Shown piece after piece: positions 1 through 11,667 of a stretch of 64,000 nucleotides of DNA. A model generated the notes under the pieces. It saw nothing but the letters and a program-made list of their open reading frames with translations. It did no database searches and was not told the origin of the DNA. Numbering within the stretch: position 1 is the stretch's first letter; every line of letters begins with the position of its first letter. The translations under genes and the position numbers were made by a program. The stretch is from Lithodes maja (Eukaryota > Arthropoda > Malacostraca > Decapoda > Lithodidae), in the NCBI GenBank assembly GCA_037953745.1, contig JBAKBP010010452.1:1-64000 (forward strand), given 5' to 3'.

Positions 1-159
1 GCCTTATAACACCAGTCTGGCCAACACATGTGTGGTTCATTCATCTGTCTCTCGAGTGTCCCATTCCAATACCATTTCCAACGTCTTGTTTCCACTTAGA
101 GCAGATTGGCAACCTGCAGACTTGTCTACATTTAGCTTTATGGATATTTTCAAAGTCAA

Positions 160-1276
160 ATGACGGAGCTCTTATGATCAAGCTGTTCACGACAAGTTAA
201 CCAAACAATATACACCTTCCACTATTAGACAGTATGAATCACATTGGAAACAATTTACCATGTGGATTGTAGAGTCTGTCCAACACATGGCTTCAGTCAG
301 TTTAATTTTAAAGTACTTCAATTACTCTTTTGAAGACAAACAACTGTCAATTAACACTACACAATCAATTCTCAGCCATTAAAGAGCCGTTCTTTGATCT
401 CACTGGCTTCCGACTTACCCCTCAAAAGTTGAGGAGTTTTTCTTACAACTTGTTTTAAGTTACGAGCTCCATCTAGACAGATTCTCCCACAGTAGTCCCT
501 AGACAAGGTGTTAAACCTGTTAATCAGTAAACCTTACACAGTCAACCCATCATATGACAAATTATGATCTAAATGTGTTTTCTTAATTTCTGTAGCAACG
601 GCTCATAGAGTAGCTGGGCTTGCGGCCATGGCTAGATCTGATAACTGATTCCACTTTAAGGAGGATCTGAGCGCGGTCTCCCTGGCGCCAGCTCCTGATT
701 TCATAGCCAAGTATGAATTTTCTTAATTTCTGTAGCAACGGCTCATAGAGTATCTGGGCTTGCGGCCATGGCTAGATCTGATAACTGATTCCACAATAAG
801 GAGGATCTGAGCGTGGTCTCCCTGGCGCCTGCTCCTGATTTCATAGCCAAGTATGAATGAGAAGATCATGTGTTCTCTCCCTTTGATTTTATGGCCCTAA
901 ATCAAAACAATAAACACCATGCTATATACCCTGTGATGGCATGATATAATTAGGTACAGTATAACAAACTTCACCCTTACACCCTTCTCATTTGTGGATC
1001 TCTTCACATGACAAATCAAGGTTATCTCAAAGGCAACTTGCATCTATTCTAGTTGACGTTATCTAAGTCGCCGAACCGTCAGCAGTAGCAAAGGCTCATG
1101 AGGTGAGGGAGTGGGCCACGTCTGTCCGATTTCTTAATAATTACTAGACACAAAATATTAAACAAAGGTCTGGTTCTCCCACCACAAATTTTATCCAAGT
1201 ACTGTACCTGGCAGTACATTTGAAGAGTCCCACTGTTCCATGCGTAGCCATGAAACTCCTCCATAAGCCAAGTTAA
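160..1276 (+). pseudogene. DIRS-like tyrosine recombinase remnant (YR retrotransposon)
   Basis: Broken reading frames encode a tyrosine recombinase of the DIRS retrotransposon type, which integrates the element as a circular DNA intermediate. Around 190-340 a stretch reads KQYTPSTIRQYESHWKQF, like the N-terminal DNA-binding part. Around 590-700 the text VATAHRVAGLAAMARSDN matches the region of the first catalytic Arg. At 1097-1108 the codons read H-E-V-R, the HxxR catalytic box. At about 1188-1276 the end reads GSPTTNFIQVLYLAV and then PCVA before a stop, matching the catalytic-Tyr region. Several stops, frameshifts and an internal 140-bp duplication show that it is dead. The second YR fragment at 14642-14882 has the same ending pattern, which supports the call internally. 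RT and gag of the element are not in the window; the left edge is open. Confidence 0.72.
579..858 (+). repeat. 140-bp tandem duplication inside the YR gene
   Basis: Two adjacent copies (about 579-718 and 719-858) are nearly identical, differing at only a few positions. 140 is not a multiple of three, so the duplication itself shifts the recombinase reading frame. It contains the segment encoding the region of the first catalytic Arg. Confidence 0.9.
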
Positions 1277-1730
1277 TTTCTGTTTTAATTGTAATAGTGC
1301 AATTGGTTTATGTTACACCTATGAGTGAGGTTCCCCAAGATCCTTGCTTATACAATTGTTTTGAGAAAAGGGGGGGGGGGGGTTTCCGAACTGGAGAACC
1401 TCTCTCAGGTGATGATTAATATTAGAGTTAAGTAAGGTTGATAATAATGAGGTAATTAATTGCCTAAAGGGATTTTGGTAAATACACAAAAATCTTTTTG
1501 AGTTTAATAAATATGATAAAGTTTTCACTTTTAAAAAATCTATTTGTGCGCTATAGAAATATACAACTTTTAAGTTTTTTACACTATACAGTTGCTCTCT
1601 TATTAAGTTTTACTAAATCCTTCCACTTACCTTCCTTTAACTTTCTCTTGCTTCCTAAGGCTTACTCAGAAACCCTGCCTTATACTTTACTCCTTTTTTC
1701 TTAAATTTATCTAAATTTATCTTAAAAAAA
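1277..1730. other. No gene recognised; AT-rich, short G run
   Basis: AT-rich sequence with many stops in all frames and a run of about 14 G near 1370. It may be the untranslated 3' part of the YR element, but nothing in it shows this directly. Confidence 0.5.
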
Positions 1731-2359
1731 AAACCATGGTACTCCTTGTCGCGGTTGGGTGTTCGGGGCCGGCGATTGGGGCTTGATGGGGGAGGGATGT
1801 GGTTTTTCCTCCCTCTCCCCTCGAGCTTTCGTCCTTGGCTTGACTAATTTTGAGTACTGTAGTTTTTCCTTCTTCATTCTATGTTTTTCCCCTTCTCTTC
1901 TTATTCTGTCCATATCGGCTGTCCTCGGGCAGCCTATATCTCGTGTCTCCCTGGCCTGGCTAGGTAGTTGACTCCTGACCCGTTTTTTCTCTTCGGTTGC
2001 TGATGTGGCCGAACTGAATTGATTCCCTTCGGTAATGCATTTTTTGCTTCTCGATGTGATTTTTTCTACCTTCGACCTGATCTCTCATTCTTCGCCCTGA
2101 TCACTTCTTGGTTGGTGTTGCGGTGTAGCAGTTCTTGCCTCATCCTTCGGCCCTGCCCTATAAGAGCTCTGATGTGGAGCTTGGCTGAACTGGTGAAATG
2201 GCGAGAAATGTCTGTGTATCTTCACCTTCCTCGATTTGTTCCCCTACTGCCCTTCCCTCTCTATCTTGACTCATTTAGTTATACTGTATATCTTGATCGA
2301 ATCATTTGGGCCAGCCCTATGAGAGTTCTTTTGTGGAGCTCGGTGGTCTGGTTAAACTA

Positions 2360-2397
<38 letters not shown>
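1731..2397 (+). mobile_element. Retroelement 3' region with poly-A tail
   Basis: A non-coding block ends in about 33 consecutive A residues (2365-2397), as expected for the 3' end of a poly-A retroelement. Just before the tail a motif containing GCCCTAT, GAG and GTGGAGCT is present twice, near 2155 and 2314 (offset about 159 bp), with imperfect sequence between. No RT domain is visible, so this is a 5'-truncated LINE 3' UTR or a SINE. The family is not recognised. Confidence 0.5.
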
Positions 2398-2400
<3 letters not shown>

Positions 2401-2565
2401 CTTTCTCTCTGTGATTTTAGAATATGTATGGCAGTAAAATTTGTAAGTTTGTTGGATGGGAGGAGGGGTGTCGACTGACTGGGGACAGAGGTACATGGGG
2501 GCAATTCATTCGTGTCCACCCCTTTGGGGATCATGGCATCTGGCAATAGATAAATAGATAGCTAG
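2398..2565 (+). repeat. Short interspersed repeat with GATA-type tail, copy 1
   Basis: It ends TCTGGCAATAGATAAATAGA. The block at 2980-3130 ends with the closely similar TCCGGCAATAGATAGATA, preceded in both by a GTRTGGCCACC / GTGTCCACCCC-like segment. They look like two diverged members of one repeat with a (GATA)n tail. Confidence 0.5.
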
Positions 2566-2749
2566 ATTGAACTGTCCTTATTATAATTAGCATGTTTAAA
2601 TTAGGAGTTGTGTTTGTTATGCAATAGTTCATTCATATGATTAATTAACATTTATGTAACATATTCTTGAAAGTAAATCATAGTATTTTCATTTCCTAAT
2701 CCTTCCAGGGGTAAGGAGGCCTTCATTTTAATGGTGGAAGAAATATATT

Positions 2750-2879
2750 GGGTGGATGGGACTCGTTAGCCTTGGTCGGCAACTCATCTAGGGGAGACAA
2801 CCTTATACAAATCCGGGTGGATGGGACTCGTCAGCCTTGGTTGGCAACCTGTCTAGGGGAGTAAACCTGATACAAATCC
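2750..2879 (+). repeat. 65-bp tandem duplication
   Basis: Two adjacent 65-bp copies start at 2750 and 2815. Each begins GGGTGGATGGGACTCGT and ends ATACAAATCC, with about seven differences between them. No coding potential is apparent. Confidence 0.88.
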
Positions 2880-2979
2880 GTACTGCTTACCTAAGGGAAA
2901 GGCAGGTTAGTGGATGGATTAGCCAAACACCACTGTAGAAAAATAGTGCTAACAAGATACACAGAGGGCCTCGGAGTTG

Positions 2980-3130
2980 GACGGATCTTAAATTGAGTGG
3001 TCAATCCTGTAAGTCCTTCAATAAACTGGCTCGGGTTGTCCCTCTCACAGGGAATAGGTCCGGCTTGGGGGCATTCTGTGTATGGCCACCCTCGTAAGGG
3101 GAGTAAGGCGTCCGGCAATAGATAGATACA
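2980..3130 (+). repeat. Short interspersed repeat with GATA-type tail, copy 2
   Basis: Shares its last 50 or so bases, including the CCGGCAATAGATA tail, with 2398-2565. It abuts the 3' end of the minus-strand LINE fragment to its right. Confidence 0.48.
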
Positions 3131-3710
3131 GTTTCTTACAGTTTCTTACAGTAGATCCTCTGGAAAAAGGCAAACTATGCCTATGTATCCAGCTCAGTAC
3201 CAGTACTTGCACTGCTGCGGTCGTTCACGGTGTTGGCGGCGGCGGTAGCAGACGCAACATTTTTACTATTCTGTATTTTTGTTTTATAATCAAACTTCAA
3301 ATCTTGTCTTCCCCATGCTTAATCAAGATTACTTTCAAACTCCCTTATTGATTCGGAATCGACTACATACTGGGGCAGTGTGTTCCACTCATTTACCACT
3401 CTATCACAAAATGAGTTCTTTGCCTTCTCAAGCCTATTTCTTTCTTTGTAAATTTTCTTAGAGTGTCCTCTCGTTCTTGTTCCCTCCCGCATCAAGAAGA
3501 TACCTTCACACACATCCTCATCGTACTTTCCTGACACTATCTTAAAAGTCTCTATCATATCCCATCTCTTTCTCCTATACGCCAGTGTCGGAAGCCCCAG
3601 TGTCCTCAACCTCTGCTCATAGCCCACATTCTTCAACGTTGGTACCAGCTTGCTAGCTCTCCTCTGCTTCTATATCCTTTACCATATATGGAGCCCACAC
3701 CTGCTAGATA
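3131..3710 (-). pseudogene. LINE (CR1/Jockey-like) RT C-terminal fragment
   Basis: The minus-strand frame from about 3705 down to 3319 encodes the C-terminal tail region that follows the RT domain in CR1/Jockey-like LINEs. It contains W-A-P-Y, then YEQRLRTLGLPTLAYRRKRW, GTRTRGHSKK, and a VVNEWNTLP-type segment near the end. Only about 120 codons remain, so this is a strongly 5'-truncated copy; a small deletion lies near 3660. The sequence from 3131 to 3318 would be its 3' untranslated part. The same tail motifs recur in the LINEs at 10109, 11668, 53985 and 59854. Confidence 0.75.
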
Positions 3711-3819
3711 GATAGATCTAAATTTTATCTATATCTAATGCGCGAGCCGTTAGTTTTGGTTTTCTCCAGTCTTTGACGTTGAGCATGAGATGTCCCAACC
3801 ACCGATCTTGGTAATCTTA

Positions 3820-3935
3820 GGCTCTCACGTCATTGACGGAGAGAACCATTACTAAATTACGGGTTTGACAACCCGAAGGGAGAGAGGGAAAACTAACTAT
3901 TTAGTAATGGTTCCGTAGTCAATGACGTAAAGCGG
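3820..3935. repeat. Foldback (hairpin) repeat, copy 1
   Basis: The arms CGTCATTGAC (3828-3837) plus AACCATTACTAAAT (3844-3857) pair with ATTTAGTAATGGTT (3899-3912) plus GTCAATGACG (3918-3927). The loop of about 41 nt itself contains a small GGGTT/AACCC hairpin followed by GAAGG and GGGAAAAC. Related copies lie at 4497-4574 and 15385-15485; all have similar loop sequence. Confidence 0.85.
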
Positions 3936-4149
3936 CCCTCCCTCCTCCCTCTACCCATGCACATGCGCAACTTAGTACTATGAAGGACAAATGAACCCAG
4001 CGTGGCCAGCTGGAGGACGCGTGCAAGGGAAGGACTGTATAACAGCGCGCTAGTTAATTTAGTAACGCAACATTCGTAGTTTCTAATCTTTTACTCTTTG
4101 GGTCGCGTTGATGCTTTCTCCGGGACCCTCACGGGGGGTCTCCGGGGAG

Positions 4150-4285
4150 CCCTTATATATTATTTTTATTAATCTCACCACCACACCCCCAATGAAATTA
4201 ATTAAAGTATATATGATCCACCGGGATTCGAACCCGGGTTATCACACACATATTTTTGCCACCTTAACCATTACACCACCAGGAC
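4150..4285 (-). mobile_element. tRNA-derived SINE head
   Basis: On the minus strand 4285-4214 resembles a 72-nt tRNA. It has an A-box TGGTGTAATGG and a perfect B-box GGTTCGAATCC inside a 5-bp T-stem (CCGGG/CCCGG). The acceptor ends (GTCCTGG and TGGATCA) do not pair, and no clean anticodon arm forms, so this is not a functional tRNA gene. AT-rich sequence continues downstream to about 4150, as in a SINE body. The A and B boxes would form an internal Pol III promoter. The parent tRNA may be Glu- or Gly-like, but this is uncertain. Confidence 0.7.
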
Positions 4286-4496
4286 GGTTAAAGGTTTATG
4301 CACACGCCTACGACTTATTATCCATTCTCGAATACTGGATATTAATCTAATCATGTTCATATTCCCAACCGCACTATGGTAGCCTACTGTTTAAGTGAGA
4401 GGAAAGAATATTCATGGGGCACAGATCATATAGACCGGCCTCTCGAAGAAATATCCCTAAACCTACTAATAATATTATTTTTATTATTATATATAA

Positions 4497-4574
4497 GGCT
4501 CTCACGTCATTGACTACGGAACCATTACTAAATAGTTAGTTTTCCCTCTCTCCCTTCGGGTTGTCAAACCCGTA
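4497..4574. repeat. Foldback repeat, copy 2 (half copy, loop inverted)
   Basis: It begins with the same GGCTCTCACGTCATTGAC as copy 1 (3820-3837). It then continues as the reverse complement of copy 1's right arm and loop (TACGGAACCATTACTAAATA, then the inverted loop to CCCGTA) and stops. The outer flank is therefore in direct orientation and the interior is inverted relative to copy 1. The second arm is missing. Confidence 0.85.
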
Positions 4575-5104
4575 TTATGTCTTGAGCCACTAATCACGAA
4601 TAATATAATTGGTAACTAGAAATCGCCAGGATAACTCAATAACAGCAGAATGAAAATATTAAAGAAAAATATAGAATTAAGTAACCCCCGTTCTTAACAT
4701 TAACCCGGCAGCTGCGGGGATGTTCTACTGGGCGGCTGCGGGAAGACTCATAAGATCATAGGCCTAAAAAAAAACATTTAAAACACCCTAGTGGCACCAA
4801 AAAAAAAAAAAAAAAATTGTGTTTAGGCGAGATTATTTCCCTCCATTACTTACTACCACTCCTACACATGTGTCCCCCCCCCCCCCATTTCCCCCCCCTC
4901 CTCATTTATCAGGTATTTTCTCTATTATTCCGGATATTTATAGAGTATTTTTGTAGGAGGACAGGTGCGAGAGAGAGAGGAGGGTGGAGGAGTGTAAATC
5001 CGACCCTCCAACCCTCCCCTGGCCACTCAGTGCTATGCGAGAGACGAGAGAGAGAAGGTGTCTCTCTCTCGCCGGTCTGGGCCAGATTACGACCGCGGGG
5101 CTAA
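4575..5104. other. No gene; low-complexity sequence
   Basis: AT-rich sequence, then an A run near 4798-4816, C runs near 4875-4900 and GA-rich stretches around 4965-5070. No ORF has recognisable domains. Confidence 0.6.
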
Positions 5105-8069
5105 AATAATAATAATAATAATAATAATCTGGTCTTTTATTTCTCGAAAGTGCCAGTTCTTCCAGAAGAATTCACTAGCGCTCGTAACACATTGCACCAC
5201 AATCAAGAGAAGTGTGGTGCAGTTCACCTGTAGTTCAAGCAACAACAACTATTTAACATGGCAGCAGTTAGAGTCTGTAACGACCTGTCACTGTGCCACT
5301 TGCAAGATCATAACTCCTACAGAAGAGAAAGGTTTTCAACTGTTTTTTGAAAGTGTCTATGGAGTTCAGCTGTCTAATTGATAAAGGCAATTCATTATAT
5401 ACGATAACCTAGGAGCCACGAAAGAAAAGGACCGATCAGAGAAAGAGGACTGCTGGATAGCTACGGTTCATCAAGACGCAGCACATCATCACTGCTTCTC
5501 AGGATCGCACCAGAAGGTGCCAAAGGGCGTCTCAATAGGTCAGAAAGATACTTAGGTTCGCCAAACATAAATGCCTTAAAAGTCATAAGACACAACTTAA
5601 ACTCCTAGCTTTAACTGGCAACCAGTGCAGCTCTATCAAATATGAAGAAGTGGGGGTTCTTGGAGGTAATTCAAATATGGGCCTCGCTGTTCTATTTAGT
5701 ATGGACTGAACTTTTTGTAGCAAGTAATTAGGAAGGCCAACCAATAAGGCATTACAATAGTCCACACATGATAGGACAATTGAGTGAACCAATGTTAGAA
5801 GACAGCGCTTGTTAAAAAACTGTCTCACTGAATACAAGTTTCTGATTTGGAGATCACAAATTTTGATGACCTGATTGATGTGATTCTCATAGTTCAATTT
5901 AGAGTTAAAATATACTCCAAGGTTTCGCACTGAGCTTACTGGGTGAAGTTGAGAACCTCCTACAGTATATCCAGAGTCACTAAATTTTCAGCATCATTTC
6001 CCCTTCTATTTCCATGAATGATAATGATCTCGGTTTTGTTCTCATTCAGTTTTAGTTTCCGCTTTGCCATCCAGATCTTAATGTCAGACAATAAAGATTC
6101 CATTCTTGGTCTTAGTATCATTAATGTTTTCTATCTTCACATACAACTGAGTGTCATCAGCGTAAAAGTGATAGGAAACACCATGAGCATCTAGCAAGGA
6201 TGCCAAGCTGCTAGTGTAAACTATAAAGAGGATCGGTCCCAGAGAAACTCCAAACAACAGGGGGGCTTGGTCAGAGATGGTATGGCCAATCACCACACGC
6301 TGAAATCTATATGATAAATATGATTTGAGGAGCAAGAGTGCTCTTTCACGAACACCGTAAGAGTGCAGATCTTTTAACAGTAGGTCATGGTCCATTGTAT
6401 TGAAGGCCGCAGAAAGATCCAACAAAACCAAGAGAGACGCCTTCCCGTTGCACGTGTTCTCCACCAAGTCATTCTGAATCTTACATAAGAGGTCTCAGTT
6501 GAATGGTATTTCCTATATGCAGACTGAGCAAGAGAAACAGCTTTGTTCTGTTCAAGCAATGGTAACAATTGATCAAGTATGGCCCGCTCAATTATTTTTG
6601 AAAGAAATTACAAGTTTGAAACAGGTCGGTAATTTGACATATCCTCAGCATCAAGTCCAGGTTTCTTTAGAAGAGGCACCAATAGAGCTTGTTTCTCAGA
6701 TTGAACAAAGTTACCCTCCATGAAGCATCTGTTTACAATTTTACAGATGAAATCTGCAACATGCAGATAGACAAATGACATCTTGGATACATTAATAGGA
6801 TCAAGCTTGCAGAAAGTTTTAATTATGTCTCTAACATAACTAATAATTTTACTTGTGTCCACTGGATGGAATGATGAAAGGATACGATTAATTACATATG
6901 GAGGTCGGAAATCCACCGAAAACTCGTCATTGATCAATATACTGTACAGTATTATCTAACTCATTTCTAATGCGTGTTATCTTAGTCGTGAAAAATGAAG
7001 AAAAATCAGAGGCCAGTCGAGCACTTGGCACGGAGGCGGGACAGGGAGCCATGTTCTTCCGACCCAACAAACCATTTACAACCTCAGCAAGCTTCTTTTG
7101 ATCATTGTCACAGGAATCGACTCTGTTTTGATAATACTTAGACTTTTCAGCTTTCACTGCACATACTACATCTTTTCTTGCCGACATACATTCCAGTCGA
7201 GTTTCCTCCGTTCGTTGCAAGCGCCACTTTCGTTCTGCTCTCCTACGTTGTCTGCGGAGAGAGTTAACTGGTGGGCCATACCAAGGTGAATCATCTCGCA
7301 CAATAATTGTCTTCACAATCTCTGGGCAATGATGATTAAAGACAGATTGAAGTACCCTGTTATGAATCTCGGTTAGTTCATCGGATGAAAGAACAGAGCA
7401 GCTGATGGCATTTAGAGACTGGCCAATTTCATGGCAAATTTGCTCTTGATCAATATTTTTGTAATTTCTGAACCTAATTTCCTTTTTATAAGAAGAGACT
7501 TTGGGTACGCTGATATAAAAAGTAATTAAAGCATGGTCAGAGACTGTAGGATCTATTGGATCAACTTCAATGCCCGACACACGATTGCAACCAACTGGAG
7601 ATAAAACCAAATCAAGAATGTGCCCACAAATATGAGTCGAGTGGGACACGTGGTTGACAAAACTATTATGACCGATCAATTCAAGAAATTCAGAAGAAAA
7701 GGGCTTCAAAGATGGATTATCAATCCAATAATTAAAGTCACAATAGATCAGCAACCCACCAGTCTTACTAGCAAATGCCTCCAAAAACTGACCAAACTCA
7801 TCCATGAAGTTTCTATCCGTACCTCGATGACCTGGTCGATAGATAGTTGCAATTCTAAAGGTTTGCTGACGATGGTTAATTACTACTTCCAGGAGTTCAA
7901 AAGAAGATGGGACAGGAACATAGTCTGAGCGAGAAATACTTGTGATCGCGAGAGAATAAATAAGCGCTACGCCTCCACCAGGGTGGTCTGCAGAAGGTCT
8001 AGGCGCGCTAATTAGCGAGTATGATTTGGGCAAAGCACTGCGAATAATCTGGATGTCGGATTCACACAA
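5105..8069 (-). mobile_element. LINE A: L2/CR1-like retrotransposon, degenerate
   Basis: Read right to left, it encodes an apurinic-type endonuclease domain (8069 to about 7480; GGGVALIY, then CDFN where GDFN is usual, then HILDLVLSP and SDHALI). A linker follows, then an RT with AAFNTMDHDLLL (motif A), GVSLGPILF (motif B) and FYADDTQLY (motif C, near 6170). The L2-type tail reads VDYCNALLVGLPN and LHWLPVKARS. Frameshifts or stops occur near 6930, 6600-6450, 6085 and 5930, so it is inactive. The 3' end carries a (ATT)n microsatellite (5105-5128 as AAT on plus), typical of L2-like elements. The endonuclease N-terminus is cut at 8069 by LINE B, just after where the TETW motif should lie. Confidence 0.85.
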
Positions 8070-10108
8070 CCTTACCTTTACCTTTGGATACCTTTGGATG
8101 TGTTCGCCGCTCCTCTAGCGGCACCAAGGAGCGCGACGCCCCTCGTTATGGGTGGTGATTTGGTGCAGTAGACTGTTTGAAGCGACAGCTCGCTCCCTTG
8201 CGAGGATGGGCTCGTCTGGCACTTTTTGCAGTTCGACATCTAGGGCTCTCTTGAAGTTGTCTAATGAGATGTCCCTCATGTCTCTTACTCGCCGTGGGAG
8301 TTTGTTGAAGAGACGTGGGCCTCTGTGTGATAACCAGCCCTCTCGCAGAGAGCCCATAGCACCCCTGTTATTCATCCGGGGGATTTCGCATTCCCAGCCT
8401 CTCCTATCACTGAATTTCATGACTATCGGAGTATGTAGGTTTGGTACTAAACCCTCTGCGATTTTCCATGTGTATATTATTAGGTAACGTTCTCTTCTAC
8501 ATTCCAGTGAGTACAGATTCAGTGCTCTTAAACGCTCCCAATAGTGTAGATGTTTTATCGAACTTATATGCGAAGTGAAATTTCTTTGTACACTCTCTAC
8601 GTCATTTATTTCACCTGCTTTGTATGGGGATGTTAATACGCTACAGTATTGAAGCCGCGGTAGCACTAGAGATTTGAAGAGCGTTATCATAGGCAATTCA
8701 CCGCGTGTTTTAAAAGTACGCAGAATCCAACCCGTTAGACGTTTCGCAGCCGCCACTTTGGCCTGGTTATGTACTTTGAAACCCATATTTTCAGACATTA
8801 ATACCCCAAGGTCTTTCACACTGTCTTTCCGTTCTATTATGTGGTTAGATTCTATTACGTAATTTGTAATTTCTTTAACACCATTATTATCTCCGTACCG
8901 TATTAATTGGAATTTTTCCTCATTGAATTGCATGTTGTTTTCCCTGGTCCACTGGAACACTACATTCATGTCTTCCTGCACTCGGCCCGTGTCCTCTTGT
9001 GTGTTTACTATCTTGCTTAATTTTGTGTCATCAGCAAAAGACGACACCGTACTGTGTCTGGTGTTGGTATCTATGTCGCATATTAGTATGAGGAACAGAA
9101 GGGGCGCTAGCACTGTTCCTTGGGGCACTGAGCTTTTGACATCCGAAGGCTCAGAAGTGACTTGGTTTACTGCTACCGATTGTTTTCGGTTTACGAGGAA
9201 ATTGTATATCCACCGTCCGATTTTCCCAGTTATACCTTTTGCTTTCAGTTTGTGGGCTATTATACCATGGTCACATTTATCAAATGCCTTAGCAAAATCG
9301 GTGTAAATGACATCCACGTTTTTCTTTTCTTCTAGCGCTTTAAGAATTTTGTCATAGTGTTCCAAAAGTTGTGAGAGACATGATCTTCCCGCTCTGAACC
9401 CATGTTGACCGGTGTTGTGTAGTTCATTTGTCTCCATGAATGTTGAAATTTTGCTTCGCAGGACTCGCTCGAAAACTTTAATGATGTGAGAGGTTAGAGC
9501 TACCGGGCGGTAGTTTTTTGGTAGTGCTTTACTCCCTCCTTTATGCAGTGGGGCAATTATTGCGTTTTTCAAGCTATCTGGTATGTCACCAGTGTCTAGA
9601 CTCCTTCTCCACATTATAGCCAGGGGTTTTGAGAGGTTTTCCTTACATTTTTTCATTAGGATCGAATTCCATGAGTCCGGGCCTGGTGCCGAGTGGGATG
9701 GCATGTTGGAAATGGCCTCTTCTATGTCTTTTGGACCGAAATCAATACCCAGCATCTGAGGGGTTTCCGTGGGGGAGGTTTCCATGAAAAATATATTTTG
9801 GTCTCTGATGACTTTTGTTTCATCAGGCTCACTGAATGCCATTTCATACTGCCTGCTTAAGAGTTCGCTCATTTCCTTTTTGTCCCCTGTGAAAGAGCCG
9901 TCCCCTTTGCTCAGTGGGCCAATGTTTGATGTTGTTTTAGCCTTTTGTTTGGCGTATGAAAAGAAGTATTTGGAATTTTCCTTTATACCTGCAATAGCTT
10001 TCCTCTCCTCTTCCATGTGTTGTAGTTCATATGATATTCTTAGCCTTTGTTCAATTTCCACAATTTCTCTATCTATTTCAACCTTTTGCCTATCCTGTAG
10101 ATTTTTAT
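8070..10108 (-). mobile_element. LINE B: CR1/Jockey-superfamily retrotransposon, 5'-truncated
   Basis: One long open frame (10061 to 8115, extending open to about 10100) covers an RT of the CR1/Jockey superfamily. Visible motifs are SAPGPDSWNSILMKKC, NYRPVALTS, QHGFRAGRSCLSQLLEHYD, TDFAKAFDKCDHGI (motif A), SSVPQGTVLAPLLFLI (motif B) and FADDTKL (motif C), followed by the tail with YWERLRALNLYSLECRRERY and GPRLFNKLPRRVRD. The frame is intact, which makes this the least damaged LINE of the stack, but the endonuclease is missing because LINE C's 3' tail abuts it at 10108. Its own 3' UTR is only about 45 bp and ends in an AAAGGT-type repeat, joined directly to LINE A. RT activity is possible; autonomous movement is not. 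Confidence 0.85.
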
Positions 10109-11667
10109 GTATTTACCTATTTGTAGTTTACAGGAATTGAGCAGCGCTCGTGTTGTCCTGTCTTAGTTACTTTATAATCAATCCATTTTACTTAGACAAG
10201 TATCGTAATGGATATTCCCAGTTCCCAGTATTTTGGACTAACATATCATAACTTATGTTGCCCTATTTCCATATTTACTTTTATCCAACCTAGATTTGAA
10301 CATGTTAATGTTCCTCGCTCTCACCACCTCCTCCTCCAAGTTGTTCCAAGTCTCTATACTCCTATATGGGAAGCTGAATTTCTTTGTGTCCTTACGACAT
10401 CTGCCCTTCCTCAGCTTAAACTCGTGCCCTCTTGTCCTTCCATTATCCCTCACGAATAGATCTTCCCTATCTACTCGTTCCAAACTTTTTACTCCCTTGA
10501 ACATCGTTATTAAGTCGCCTCGTTCCCTTCTCTCTTTCAAGGTAGGCAGTAGTGTCTTAAGTCTTTCCTCATATGTCAACTCCTTCAATCTTGGGATCAT
10601 CTTCGTTGCTATCCTTTGGACTTTCTCTAATTTGTTTATATGTTTTTTCAAATGTGGTGACCATATCACTGCTGCATATTCTAATCTTGGTCTTATCATA
10701 GTCATTATCAATTTTCTTAACATTTCTTCATCCAAATAGTTAAATGCCACTCTCATATTGGTTATTATTCCATATGCTCCTCCAATGATCATGTTAATAT
10801 GCTTCTCCAGGGATAGATCATCTTGTATTATCACTCCAAGGTCCTTCTCATGCCGTGTTCTGCCGATTATTTCAATTCCTAATTTGTACACCCAGCTTGG
10901 CCTTATCTCACTTGTTCCCACTTCCAAAACATGACACTTTTCTGCATTGAAACTCATTTTCCAGGTTTGGCTCCATCTGTGCAACTCATCTAGGTCCTTT
11001 TGAAGATCCTGACAACTTTCTATACAGGTGACATTCTTCATGATCTTAGCGTCATCCACAAACATATTCATATGACTATTCAAGTTTTCTGGCATGTCGT
11101 TTACATAAAGTAGGAACATTATCGGACCCAACACTGATCCCTGTGGTACTCCGCTCGTCACACTCCTCCACTGTGAATATTCGTCTCGTATCGTGGTCCT
11201 CATTTCTCTTCCTATTAAAAAGTTTTTATGTGTGCGTCTTTGTGTGAGTAGTTTTCTTCTTCTGTACAGCCTCCTCCTTTCCCGATCTTGTTTGCTTCTT
11301 AGTTTTGTTTGTCTTGCAGGTATATGGTGGCTACAGATTTGGGTCATGGTTTCTGTTATTAAGACTAGACATTCTGCTGGTGTCAGGTTATCCATTAAAT
11401 CTTCCCAGTCTATTTCCTCCATTTCTTGATTTACCTCTTCCCACCTAATGTTTTTGTTATTGAAGTTAAATTTACTGAAGGGGCCGGTTTTTGTTCTCGA
11501 TTCTGAGGTTGTCTGTACACTTTCTAAGGTTGTTTTGATCTCAATTAATTTATGATCTGAGTATGTTGTGTCCGATATGTTAATGCTGTGTACTAGAAAG
11601 TCGTTGTTAGTGAAGACCAGGTCTAAGATATTGTTAAATAAATCGCAAAGTTCAAAAAGCTCTCTCG
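10109..11667 (-). mobile_element. LINE C: CR1/Jockey-like retrotransposon with internal deletion
   Basis: From the right, endonuclease C-terminal sequence (NILDLVFTNNDFLVHS, SDHKLIEI, about 11665-11550) continues in frame into a linker ending LLTQRRTHKN. This joins directly to FLIGREMRTTIRDEYSQW and SGVPQGSVLGPIMF (RT motif B) and FVDDAKIM (motif C, Ala changed to Val). RT fingers and motif A, roughly 250-300 residues, are missing, so the product cannot be a polymerase although the frame stays open for 389 residues to 10253. The tail has TRGHEFKLRKGRCRKDTKKF and a WNNLEEEVV motif. The 3' end carries the same terminal sequence as LINE D (ACAGGACAACACGAGC) and a GGTAAATAC repeat. D's tail interrupts it at 11668. 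Confidence 0.83.

Noticed and set aside
1498..2360. Several ORFs of 60-113 codons
   Set aside because: They lie in AT-rich sequence and in a retroelement 3' region and show no domain or codon pattern.
3816..3935. Hammerhead ribozyme of a Penelope-like element
   Set aside because: No CTGATGA plus GAAA core is present in either strand of the hairpin.
4214..4285. Functional tRNA gene
   Set aside because: A- and B-boxes are good, but the acceptor stem does not pair and no anticodon arm is convincing.
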